Of a stretch of 27,430 bases of DNA, positions 15,087 to 22,722 are shown one piece after another. How positions within the stretch are numbered: the first letter of the stretch is position 1; each line of letters starts with the position of its first letter. Source of the DNA: an uncultured Collinsella sp. (GTDB lineage Bacteria; Actinomycetota; Coriobacteriia; Coriobacteriales; Coriobacteriaceae); assembly GCA_900751755.1 (NCBI GenBank), contig CAADSP010000077.1, positions 1 through 27,430 on the forward strand, in the 5' to 3' direction. The notes below the pieces were generated by a model. The model was not told where the DNA came from, did not search any database, and worked only from the letters and a program-made list of their open reading frames with translations. The position numbers were made by a program, and so were the translations under genes.

Positions 15087-16697
15087 ATGAACAACGACCT
15101 TTTCAAGGCGGGCGTTTCCCGTCGCGGTTTTCTGACCGGCTCCGCTGCCCTGTGCGTCATGGCGGGCCTCGGCCTCACCGGCTGCGGCGGTTCGGGCGCC
15201 GAGAGCGGTAGCGCCGCTGCCACCGGCCAGGATGTGGAGTATCGCGACGAGCTGCAGATCGCGTTACCGGCGAGCCCGGACGGGCTCGATCCGCACACCA
15301 CGTCGTCGCTTGTGACCATGGACGTCATCTGCAACGTTGTCGAGCCGCTCTTTGGCCTCGATAGCGACTACGAGCCCCGGCCCGTGCTGGCCAAGGGCTA
15401 TGAGGTCTCCGACGACGGCCTGACCTACACCATCAAGCTACGCGAGGACGTTACCTTCCACAACGGCAAGGAGTTTGGCTCCGAGGACGTCGTGGCTTCG
15501 ATGAACCGCTGGCTCACCGTCAACGATCGCGCCGCGAGCCTGCTGCCCGGCGCCACCTTCGCCGCCTCGGGCGACCACGAGGTCACCTGCACGCTGACCG
15601 AGCCCGCCATCGACTTTCTGATCATCCTGGGCAACCACTCCCAGTATCCGGGTATCTTCCCCTCCGAGTTCATCGAGGCCGCGGGCGATACCGGCGTGAC
15701 CGAGTACGTGGGTACCGGTGCTTACAAGTTTGTGGAGTGGAAGCAGGACCAGTACGTCCATCTCACCCGCTACGAAGACTATGTCGCCGCTCACGGCAAG
15801 GCTTCGGGCTACACCGGCAAGGTCTCCGCGCCCACCAAGGACATCTACTATCAGTTCGTGACCGAGGCCTCCACGCGCGTGAGTGGGTTTGAGACCGGCG
15901 AGTACGATATCGCTGGCGAGATCCCCACCGAGAACTACCACGACTTCGACGGCAACGACGACGTCAAGCTCTACACCCATAATGCCGGCGTTCTGACCGC
16001 CTTCCTCAACATGAACGAGGGCGTCTTCGCCGACGAGGAGATCCGCAAGTGCGCTCTCATGGCTATCGACTGCGAGGCGGCCGCTCTTGCCGCCTATGGC
16101 GAGAAGGAGCTCTTCAACATCGATCCCAACCTTGGCAACCCCGAGAACACTCAGTGGGCGACCGATGCGGGCAAGAAGTACTTTAACCAGGCCGACGCCA
16201 AGGCCGCCAAGAAGGCCCTGGCCAAGACCTCTTATGCCGGTGAGACGGTCAAGCTGCTGACCACCCCCGACTACAAGGATATGTACAACGCCACCGTCGC
16301 GCTGCAGGAGCAGCTCGAGAAGGCCGGCTTCACCGCCGAGGTCGACAGCTACGAGTTCGCGACCTTCATGGACATCCGCTCCGGCAAGCCCGAGCAGTGG
16401 GACCTCTTTGTGGCCTCCACCAACTACAAGCCCATCCCGGCCCAGTCCCTCTCGGTCTCCAAGGCTTTCTATGGCCTGTCCGACGAGAAGGCGCTCAAGC
16501 TCGTGGCCGAGACCCGCACCGCCAAGGACACCGACGCCGCGGCCAAGAAGTGGGCCGAGGCTCAGGAGCGCCTCTATGAGATCGCCGTCATCGAGCCGCT
16601 TTGCCACTACGCTTCCATCACGGGCACCCAGGCAGACGTCGAGGACGTCGAGGTGCTCGACGGCGCCATCGTTTGGAACGCCAAGCGTCCGGAGTAA
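15087..16697 (+). CDS. ABC transporter substrate-binding lipoprotein, family 5 (peptide/nickel type)
   Basis: Extracytoplasmic receptor, 536 aa, for a peptide-like, nickel-chelate or related small molecule. Seen: twin-arginine 'SRRGFL' (residues 11-16), lipobox 'LTGC' with Cys33, Gly/Ser-rich linker, then the family-5 words 'LQIALPASPDGLDPHTT', 'VVEPLFGLDSDYEPRPVLAKGYEVSDDGLTYTI', 'LREDVTFHNGKEF', 'VGTGAYKFVEWKQDQYV'. The Tat signal suggests export folded, perhaps with a bound cofactor, though modA has one too. The start at 15087 follows GAAAGGAA; upstream open frame lacks a site. First of five transporter genes set between two double-cubane genes. Confidence 0.9.
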   Translation: MNNDLFKAGVSRRGFLTGSAALCVMAGLGLTGCGGSGAESGSAAATGQDVEYRDELQIALPASPDGLDPHTTSSLVTMDVICNVVEPLFGLDSDYEPRPVLAKGYEVSDDGLTYTIKLREDVTFHNGKEFGSEDVVASMNRWLTVNDRAASLLPGATFAASGDHEVTCTLTEPAIDFLIILGNHSQYPGIFPSEFIEAAGDTGVTEYVGTGAYKFVEWKQDQYVHLTRYEDYVAAHGKASGYTGKVSAPTKDIYYQFVTEASTRVSGFETGEYDIAGEIPTENYHDFDGNDDVKLYTHNAGVLTAFLNMNEGVFADEEIRKCALMAIDCEAAALAAYGEKELFNIDPNLGNPENTQWATDAGKKYFNQADAKAAKKALAKTSYAGETVKLLTTPDYKDMYNATVALQEQLEKAGFTAEVDSYEFATFMDIRSGKPEQWDLFVASTNYKPIPAQSLSVSKAFYGLSDEKALKLVAETRTAKDTDAAAKKWAEAQERLYEIAVIEPLCHYASITGTQADVEDVEVLDGAIVWNAKRPE

Positions 16698-16707
16698 TGC
16701 AATAGAT

Positions 16708-16751
16708 GGCGTGGCGGCTGGAGGGGTCTGGTCCCCTGTGGCTGCCACGCC
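16708..16751 (+). promoter_or_regulatory. Long intercistronic stem-loop between binding-protein and permease genes
   Basis: Outer stem GGCGTGGCGGC (16708-16718) / GCTGCCACGCC (16741-16751), 11 pairs with one G-T, and inner stem AGGGG / CCCCT (16722-16726 / 16733-16737). No T-run follows. Such structures often protect the upstream mRNA 3' end and raise binding protein over permease; this role is inferred. Confidence 0.7.
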
Positions 16752-16785
16752 CTGTCCACGTTCAGAGGGGAAATAGACGCCTCGC

Positions 16786-17739
16786 ATGTTGAAGTACACG
16801 CTCAAACGTATAGACGCGATGGTTCCGGTGATGCTCATCATCTCGGTCGTCGTGTTTTTGATTATCTATCTCACGCCGGGCGACCCGGCCTCTTCGATGC
16901 TCGGCATGGAGGCTTCGGCCGACCAGATCGAGCGCGTCAACGATAGCCTGGGACTCAACGAGCCGCTGCCGCAGCGCTACGTTGAGTGGATGGGCGGCGT
17001 ACTTACCGGCGACCTGGGCGATTCGTATTTTATGCGCCAGCCCGTCACGCAGGCGATCGCCGAGCACTTTGGCCCCACGCTATCGCTCGCGCTTCTGGCA
17101 CAGCTCATCGCGCTGCTGATTGCACTGCCCTGCGGCGTCGTCGCTGCCCTCAAACATGGGTCGCGCACCGACGCGGTCTTGCGTGTCGTTGCTCTTTTGG
17201 GCGTGGCGATATCCGGCTTTTTGATGGCGCTCATGCTTATGTGGCTGTTTGCCGTCACGTTGCGCGTGTTCCCGGTGGCCGGCTATGCGCCACTATCGAA
17301 GGGCTGGTTCAGCCATTTACGCTATCTTGCGTTGCCGGCCATATCGCTTGGATGCGTGCAGGCGGCCCTGCTCATGCGCATGACCCGTTCGAGCGTTATC
17401 GAGGCCATGCAGCTTGACTGCGTCAAGACGGCGCGTGCCAAGGGCGTCTCCGAGGTTCGCGTGGTGCTGGCCCATGCCCTGCGCAACGCAGCGCTGCCGA
17501 TTCTCACCTCGGTCGGCTATTCTTTTGGCGCCCTGATTACGGGCGCCGTGGTGACTGAGGCCATTTTTAACATCCCCGGTTTGGGCCAGCTGGTCACGAG
17601 CTCTATCGAGCGTCGCGACTATCCGGTGATTCAGGGCGTGCTGTTGGTCATCGCCTTGTTGAATTCGGTGATCAATTTGGCCGTCGACCTTGCCTACGGC
17701 GCTTTTGACCCGCGCGCTCGCAAATGGGGCGATGCATGA
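16786..17739 (+). CDS. ABC transporter permease, DppB/NikB family
   Basis: First membrane subunit of the importer, 317 aa. Seen: 'MLKYTLKRIDAMVPVMLIISVVVFLI' TM1, 'LTPGDPA', 'LGLNEPLPQRYVEWMGGVLTGDLGDSY' (the extracytoplasmic signature of DppB-type proteins), several TM helices, and the EAA loop 'DCVKTARAKGVSEVRVVLAHALRNAALPIL' that contacts the ATPases. Typical length. The Shine-Dalgarno GAGGGG is about 15 nt from the ATG, wider than ideal, which could lower its translation relative to the receptor. The stop overlaps the next start (ATGA). Confidence 0.92.
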   Translation: MLKYTLKRIDAMVPVMLIISVVVFLIIYLTPGDPASSMLGMEASADQIERVNDSLGLNEPLPQRYVEWMGGVLTGDLGDSYFMRQPVTQAIAEHFGPTLSLALLAQLIALLIALPCGVVAALKHGSRTDAVLRVVALLGVAISGFLMALMLMWLFAVTLRVFPVAGYAPLSKGWFSHLRYLALPAISLGCVQAALLMRMTRSSVIEAMQLDCVKTARAKGVSEVRVVLAHALRNAALPILTSVGYSFGALITGAVVTEAIFNIPGLGQLVTSSIERRDYPVIQGVLLVIALLNSVINLAVDLAYGAFDPRARKWGDA

Positions 17740-18566
17740 TGGCAAACGTTAAGAAGGCTCTTGCCAACAAGGGGTTTGTGGTCGGCGGCTGCATATTCCT
17801 GGCGATTGCGCTGATCGCGCTCGTCGGTCCGCTGGTGTGGACGGTTGATCCCAATGCGCAGGAGATGGCGTTGCGACTTTCGGCACCTTCGCCCGCGCAT
17901 CCCTTTGGCTGCGATGACTTTGGCCGCGACCTGCTTGCCCGTGTCATCGCGGGCGCGCGCGTGTCGCTTGGCGTTGGCATTGCCGTCACGCTCGCGACGA
18001 GTGCGCTCGGCTTGGTGATTGGCGCCTATGCGTGCTACAACGAGAGGCTCGACCATATTCTCATGCGCATCTGCGACGGCCTTATGTCCATTCCGGGCGT
18101 GCTTTTGGCTATCGCACTCATGGCGATGATGGGGGCGAGCGTGTGGAACGTCATCATCGCGCTCTCCATCGTCTATACGCCCAGCATGGCGCGCATCGTG
18201 CGCTCGCGTGCGATGGTGGTCAAGGAGGAGCCCTTTGTGGAGGCCCTGCGCGTGCAGGGCGCCTCGACCGCGCGCATCGTGTGGCTGCATATCGTGCCCA
18301 ACGTTATGGCGCCCTTCCTGGTGCAGGCGACCTTCGTCTTTGCCGAGGCCGTGCTCTCGGAGGCCGCCCTCTCGTTTCTGGGCCTGGGTATCAAGGCACC
18401 CGACGCCAGCTGGGGAAACATCCTGCAGGCAGGCAAGAACGTGATGCGCAAAGCCTGGTGGATGATCTTCTTCCCGGCTATCGCCATCATCGCGAGCGTG
18501 CTTTCGCTGAACCTTGCCGGCGACGGCCTGCGCGACGCCCTCGACCCCAAGACCAAGGAGGACTAG
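17736..18566 (+). CDS. ABC transporter permease, DppC/NikC family
   Basis: Second membrane subunit, 276 aa. Seen: TM1 'GCIFLAIALIALVGPLVW', the family signature 'HPFGCDDFGRDLLARVIAGARVSLGVGIAV', and the EAA loop 'EALRVQGASTARIVWLHIVPNVMAPFLV'. C-terminal 'NLAGDGLRDALDPKTKED' is the classic end of DppC proteins. The start at 17736 overlaps the TGA of the preceding gene, with GGGG 6 nt upstream; an upstream ATG at 17724 and a second at 17739 are less likely. Together with the preceding permease it forms the heterodimeric channel. Confidence 0.92.
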   Translation: MMANVKKALANKGFVVGGCIFLAIALIALVGPLVWTVDPNAQEMALRLSAPSPAHPFGCDDFGRDLLARVIAGARVSLGVGIAVTLATSALGLVIGAYACYNERLDHILMRICDGLMSIPGVLLAIALMAMMGASVWNVIIALSIVYTPSMARIVRSRAMVVKEEPFVEALRVQGASTARIVWLHIVPNVMAPFLVQATFVFAEAVLSEAALSFLGLGIKAPDASWGNILQAGKNVMRKAWWMIFFPAIAIIASVLSLNLAGDGLRDALDPKTKED

Positions 18567-18569
18567 CCC

Positions 18570-19565
18570 ATGGCTCAGCATCTTTTGGACGTGCGCGACC
18601 TCTGTATCTCCTTTGTGGGCCGCGATGGCAACGCGCTGGAAGCCGTCAACAAACTCAACCTACATATCGATGCCGGCGAGATCGTTGGTGTTGTCGGCGA
18701 GTCCGGCTGCGGTAAGTCGGTGTTTGCCCAGAGTGTCATGCGCCTATTGGAGCATGAAAAGAAGATGGCCTATGAGGGCCAGATTGTGTTTGATGGCGAA
18801 GATCTGCTGGCGCGCCCGCTCAAGCGCATGCGCGAGGTGCGCGGCTGCGACATTGCCATGATTTTCCAGGACCCTTTGAGCTCGCTTAACCCCGTCATGA
18901 CGGTCGGGGCCCAGGTCGTCGAGGCCGTGCGGGCCCACCGTAAGGTGAGCCGACGCGAAGCCCGCAACGAGGCTCTATCGCTGTTGGAGCGTGTGGGAAT
19001 TCGAGATGCCGCGGCTCGCTTCGACATGTATCCGGGCGATTTTAGCGGCGGTATGCGCCAACGCGTGATGATTGCCATGGCGCTTGCCGGTCATCCGCGA
19101 CTGCTGATTGCCGATGAGCCCACCACGGCACTCGACACGACGACTCAAAAACAGATTTTGGATCTCCTGCGCGAACTCAACAGTTCCGAGGGCATGGCGG
19201 TGCTTTTTATCAGCCATGATTTGGGCGTCGTCACGAGCATCTGCTCGCGCGTGCACGTCATGTATCTGGGCCAAATCGTAGAAGAGATCGACGCCTGCGG
19301 CCTTATGGAGCGTCCGAGCCACCCGTATGCCCAGGGGCTCATCGCGAGCATTCCGCCGCTCGAAGGCGAGCGCGTTGACACGCTGGCGGATATTCCGGGC
19401 ACAGTGCCGCCGCTTACGGCAATACCCTGTGGATGCCGCTTTGCGCCTCGTTGCGCCCGGGCGGACGAGCGTTGCCGCGCGCAGGAGCCTCCGATGTTTG
19501 CCGTGAATGCGTGCGACCGGTCTAAATGCTGGCTTGTCGAGAAAGGGGAGTGCCATGGCTGTTGA
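18570..19565 (+). CDS. ABC transporter ATP-binding protein, DppD/OppD family
   Basis: One of two ATPases of the importer, 331 aa. Seen: Walker A 'GESGCGKS' (residues 43-50), Q-loop 'IFQDPLSSLNPVMTVG', signature 'FSGGMRQRV', Walker B 'LLIADEPTTALD', switch His in 'FISHDLGVV', and the C-terminal oligopeptide-transporter extension with its cysteine motif 'CGCRFAPRCARADERC' (from about residue 291), which in some relatives holds an iron-sulfur cluster. Starts 3 nt after dppC-like stop, with GGAGG upstream. Ends 11 nt inside the next gene. Confidence 0.92.
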   Translation: MAQHLLDVRDLCISFVGRDGNALEAVNKLNLHIDAGEIVGVVGESGCGKSVFAQSVMRLLEHEKKMAYEGQIVFDGEDLLARPLKRMREVRGCDIAMIFQDPLSSLNPVMTVGAQVVEAVRAHRKVSRREARNEALSLLERVGIRDAAARFDMYPGDFSGGMRQRVMIAMALAGHPRLLIADEPTTALDTTTQKQILDLLRELNSSEGMAVLFISHDLGVVTSICSRVHVMYLGQIVEEIDACGLMERPSHPYAQGLIASIPPLEGERVDTLADIPGTVPPLTAIPCGCRFAPRCARADERCRAQEPPMFAVNACDRSKCWLVEKGECHGC

Positions 19566-20340
19566 TAGCGAAGCCCTGCTTAGGGTCTCACATCTGACTA
19601 AAACGTTTCCCATGCCGGGCTCAGGTTTTAAGCGTCAGGCCTTTACCGCCGTGGACGATCTGTCGTTTGAGATCGCACCGGGCGAGGTCTATGGCCTGGT
19701 TGGCGAATCCGGATCGGGCAAGTCGACGACTGGACGCCTGATCTGTGGTCTCGAGCGTGCGGATTCCGGCTCGATTGTCTATCGCGGGCACGACCTCGCC
19801 ACGATGTCGGAGCGCGAACGCAAGCCGTTTCGCCGCGAGATCCAGCTGGTATTCCAGGATAGCTCTACGGCTTTTGACCCGCGTAACCGTGTCGGCCGCA
19901 TTTTGGAGGAGCCGCTGATTATCGCCGGCGTGCGCGATGCGGATGAGCGCCATGGGCGTGCGCTCTCGGCCCTGGCCTCGGTCGGTCTTCTGACAGAGCA
20001 TTATGACCGCTATCCGCATGACCTTTCGGGGGGACAGCGTCAGCGACTCAATCTAGCACGGGCACTTATTTGCGAGCCACGCCTTGTGGTATGCGACGAG
20101 CCGGTCTCGGCGCTTGACGTGTCCGTTCAGGCCCAAGTGCTCAACTTGCTTCGCGACCTGCAGCGCACGACGGGCGTGGCGCTGCTGTTTATCACGCATG
20201 ATATGCGTGTGGTTCGGCATATGTCCGACCGGATTGGCGTGCTCTACCGCGGTCGTCTTGTCGAGGAAGGCGAGGCCGAGGACGTGATCGCGCACCCGAG
20301 CGATCCGTATACGCAGGAGCTTATCGACGCCATTCCCTAG
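19555..20340 (+). CDS. ABC transporter ATP-binding protein, DppF/OppF family (short form)
   Basis: Second ATPase, 261 aa. Seen: Walker A 'GESGSGKST', Q-loop 'LVFQDSSTAFDPRNRV', signature 'LSGGQRQRL', Walker B 'LVVCDEPVSALD', switch His 'FITHDMRVV'. It stops at 'HPSDPYTQELIDAIP', so the C-terminal extension with the cysteine motif of full OppF proteins (about 320 aa) is missing; short forms exist and the domain is complete. The start at 19555 follows GAAAGGGGAG; the gene overlaps the previous one by 11 nt. Confidence 0.9.
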   Translation: MAVDSEALLRVSHLTKTFPMPGSGFKRQAFTAVDDLSFEIAPGEVYGLVGESGSGKSTTGRLICGLERADSGSIVYRGHDLATMSERERKPFRREIQLVFQDSSTAFDPRNRVGRILEEPLIIAGVRDADERHGRALSALASVGLLTEHYDRYPHDLSGGQRQRLNLARALICEPRLVVCDEPVSALDVSVQAQVLNLLRDLQRTTGVALLFITHDMRVVRHMSDRIGVLYRGRLVEEGEAEDVIAHPSDPYTQELIDAIP

Positions 20341-20416
20341 AGGATGCTTCTTTTTGGGTATGGTGTGGGTTTGTTGTTTAATTGTCGGTATATCGGTACA
20401 AGAGAGGGGAACTACT

Positions 20417-21580
20417 ATGGCCGATATCGAGGAACAGCCGTTGCCGCGCACGTTTGAGGAGTTCAACGAGCAGCGCAAGGCGGCGTTTATTCGCGTTAAG
20501 GATTACAAGCAGGCGGGTAATCGCCTGGTCGGCTTTTTGTGCAGCTATACGCCGCTCGAGATTATCGATGCCGCGGGCGCTGCAAGTGTGGCCTTGTGCG
20601 GTACATCCGACGAGGTGATTCCCGAGGCCGAGAAGGTGCTGCCGGCAAACCTCTGCCCGCTCATCAAGTCGACCTACGGTTTTGCCTATTCGCAAAAGTG
20701 CCCGTTTACGTACTTTAGCGACATGATCATCGGCGAGACCACCTGCGACGGCAAGAAGAAGATGTACGAATTGCTCAACGAGCTCAAGCGCACGCACATT
20801 CTGCATCTTCCGCAGGGTCGCGATCGCGCCTACGAGCGCGAAGGCTGGTACGAGGAGTGCCGCCTGCTCAAGGAGGAGCTCGAGGGCTTCTACGGCATCA
20901 CGATCACCGATGACGACCTGCGCGCCGCCGTGCGCCGTCGCAACCGCTTGCGTGCGGCCCAGCTCGACATGTTTGCGCTGCAGGCCAACCAGCCGGCGGC
21001 CATGAGCGGCGTCGACCTGATGAGCACCATCTTTGCCGGTACGTTTAGCTTTGATATCGATGCCTATACGCAGCAGCTGGAGCAAAAGGTCGCCAAGCTG
21101 CGCGAGGCCTACGACGCGGGCGAGCGCCCGGTCGCGGCGGATGCCAAGCGCATTCTGATCACCGGCTGCCCGGTGGGCGGCGTGATCAACAAGATCGGTC
21201 GCACCATCGAGTCCAACGGCGGCGTGGTCGTGTGCATGGACGACTGCTCGGGCGAGCGCACGGCGGCCATGATGGTCGACCCGGAGGCTCCCGACATCCT
21301 GCGCGCCATCGCCGACCGCTACCTGGATATCAACTGCTCGGTCATGACGCCCAACGACTGCCGTATGGACAACACCCTGGCCATGTGCGAGAAGTATCAC
21401 GTCGATGGCGTAGTGGAGAGCGTGCTCCAGGCGTGCCACACCTTTAACGTGGAGAGTGCGCGCATGCAGGAGGCTGTCGAGGGTGCGGGTATTCCGTATA
21501 TGAAGATCGAGACCGACTACAGCAACGGCGACATGGGCCAGATCGAGACCCGCATCGCCGCCTTCATCGAAACCCTGTAG
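20417..21580 (+). CDS. 2-hydroxyacyl-CoA dehydratase-family protein, double-cubane cluster type (second copy)
   Basis: 387-aa homologue of the protein at 13620. Shared cysteines: C42, C80 ('LCPLIKS'), C110 ('TCDGKKK'), C277 ('DDCSGE'), C307 ('INCSVMTPND') and C340 ('QACHTFN'), six potential ligands of a double cubane, plus further cysteines (C251, C273, C315, C324). The two copies could form a heterodimer like HgdAB, or be independent homodimers sharing one activase. The start at 20417 follows GAGAGGGGAAC. It lies after the transporter and 104 nt before the activase. Substrate unknown; the double-cubane protein of Carboxydothermus reduces small molecules such as acetylene in vitro, so the physiological target is open. 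Confidence 0.86.
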   Translation: MADIEEQPLPRTFEEFNEQRKAAFIRVKDYKQAGNRLVGFLCSYTPLEIIDAAGAASVALCGTSDEVIPEAEKVLPANLCPLIKSTYGFAYSQKCPFTYFSDMIIGETTCDGKKKMYELLNELKRTHILHLPQGRDRAYEREGWYEECRLLKEELEGFYGITITDDDLRAAVRRRNRLRAAQLDMFALQANQPAAMSGVDLMSTIFAGTFSFDIDAYTQQLEQKVAKLREAYDAGERPVAADAKRILITGCPVGGVINKIGRTIESNGGVVVCMDDCSGERTAAMMVDPEAPDILRAIADRYLDINCSVMTPNDCRMDNTLAMCEKYHVDGVVESVLQACHTFNVESARMQEAVEGAGIPYMKIETDYSNGDMGQIETRIAAFIETL

Positions 21581-21588
21581 GTGGCGGT

Positions 21589-21619
21589 ATGTGACAAAGG
21601 GACTGTCCCTTTGTTGCAT
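21589..21619. repeat. Palindromic repeat with GGGACTGTCCC core
   Basis: Fourteen pairs (two G-T) around a CTG loop: 21589-21602 / 21606-21619, core AAAGGGACTGTCCCTTT. No T-run follows. Its outer arm repeats the xpt terminator stem (TGTGACAAAGGG) and its core resembles the inverted repeat at 5017. It lies between the second double-cubane gene and the activase gene and may weaken read-through or stabilise mRNA. Confidence 0.8.
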
Positions 21620-21684
21620 ATGAGGGAGGATGCCAAGGCGCCTGAACGCGCCGCTACCTTTGAAGTTTAGATTGGGAGAGAGCC

Positions 21685-22722
21685 ATGATAGGGATCGGGA
21701 TCGATATCGGGTCTACGGCGGCTAAGGCCGCTGTGGTCGACGGGGAGGGTTCGGTGGCGTGGACGTGCGTGCAACCAACCGGGTTCTCCTCGGTCGATGC
21801 TTCCGAGCGGCTGCGCAAGGCACTGGTAGCGGCCGGCTATGACGTGACAGCCGACGACGTTCGCGTGATCGCGACTGGCTACGGCCGTGTCGCCGTGCCC
21901 TATGCACACAAGGTCGTGACCGAGATTACCTGCCACGGTACCGGTGCCGTGCGTCTGTTTGGCGACCACGGCACCGTGATTGACGTGGGCGGTCAGGACA
22001 CCAAGGTCATCCAACTTAAGGGTGGCCGCGTGGCCAAGTTTGCCATGAACGACAAGTGCGCCGCCGGCACGGGGCGCTTTTTGGAGATCATGGCCGACCG
22101 CCTAGGCATTTCCCAGCAGCAGATGGCCGACCTGGCGCGTTCCGGCGAGCCCACCAAGATATCCAGCATGTGCACGGTCTTTGCCGAAAGTGAGGTCATC
22201 AGCCTGATCGGTCGCGGTGAGCCGCGCGAGAACATTGCGCGTGGCGTGATCGACAGCGTGGTCTCGCGCGTGGCGACCATGGCCGGGCAGGCCGCGGGCG
22301 CCCCGTACTACCTGACCGGTGGCCTGTGCGAGAACGCCTTCGTGGTGGAGCGGTTGGGCGAGCTGCTGGGATCGCCGGTGACCACCTCGCCCCAGGCTCG
22401 CTTTGCCGGAGCGATCGGCGCGGCTGTCCGCGCCGCCGCCTTGGCCTTGGGGTGTACCGCGACATGCGCATCCTCAATATCACGGCACAAAAACCAGATA
22501 GCACCGGCAGCGGCACCTACCTTGCCGCGCTTGTGCGCGAGCAGATCGAGACGGGGCATCGCGCCGCCGTGCTTTGCGGTGCGGCGCCGGGTGATACCCA
22601 AGGCGAGCTGGACCGGCGTGCTGCCGTGTTTGCCGTACCGTTCGAGTCGCCCGAGCTGCCGTTTCCCATCTGCGGTATGTCCGATGTCATGCCCTATCCC
22701 TCCACACGCTATCGTGACCTGA
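21685..22722 (+). CDS. Acyl-CoA dehydratase-type activase (ATP-dependent reductase), with out-of-family C-terminal extension
   Basis: Homodimeric [4Fe-4S] ATPase of the ASKHA fold that injects a low-potential electron into dehydratase or double-cubane partners. Seen: 'GIGIDIGSTAAKAAVVD' (phosphate 1), 'ATGYGRVAVPYA', 'IDVGGQDTKVIQL' (phosphate 2), cluster Cys125 in 'MNDKCAAGTGRFLE' and Cys163 in 'SSMCTVFAESE', and 'YLTGGLCEN' (adenosine site). The family ends at about residue 255 ('GAIGAAVRAAALALG'). The frame runs on for about 86 residues of arginine/proline-rich sequence that overlaps the glycosyltransferase gene by 259 bp. A change of T22455 to A would give a stop right after residue 256, so a lost stop codon is possible. 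Start follows GGGAGAGAG. Confidence 0.88.
   Translation: MIGIGIDIGSTAAKAAVVDGEGSVAWTCVQPTGFSSVDASERLRKALVAAGYDVTADDVRVIATGYGRVAVPYAHKVVTEITCHGTGAVRLFGDHGTVIDVGGQDTKVIQLKGGRVAKFAMNDKCAAGTGRFLEIMADRLGISQQQMADLARSGEPTKISSMCTVFAESEVISLIGRGEPRENIARGVIDSVVSRVATMAGQAAGAPYYLTGGLCENAFVVERLGELLGSPVTTSPQARFAGAIGAAVRAAALALGCTATCASSISRHKNQIAPAAAPTLPRLCASRSRRGIAPPCFAVRRRVIPKASWTGVLPCLPYRSSRPSCRFPSAVCPMSCPIPPHAIVT

Noticed and set aside
15438..16841. Minus-strand open frame of 467 codons opposite the binding-protein gene
   Set aside because: Shadow of the family-5 receptor; Gly/Val/Leu-rich composition with no domain.
21630..21722. 31-codon frame overlapping the activase start
   Set aside because: GGGAGG is too close to its ATG, and it overlaps the activase in another frame with Asp/Arg-rich shadow composition.
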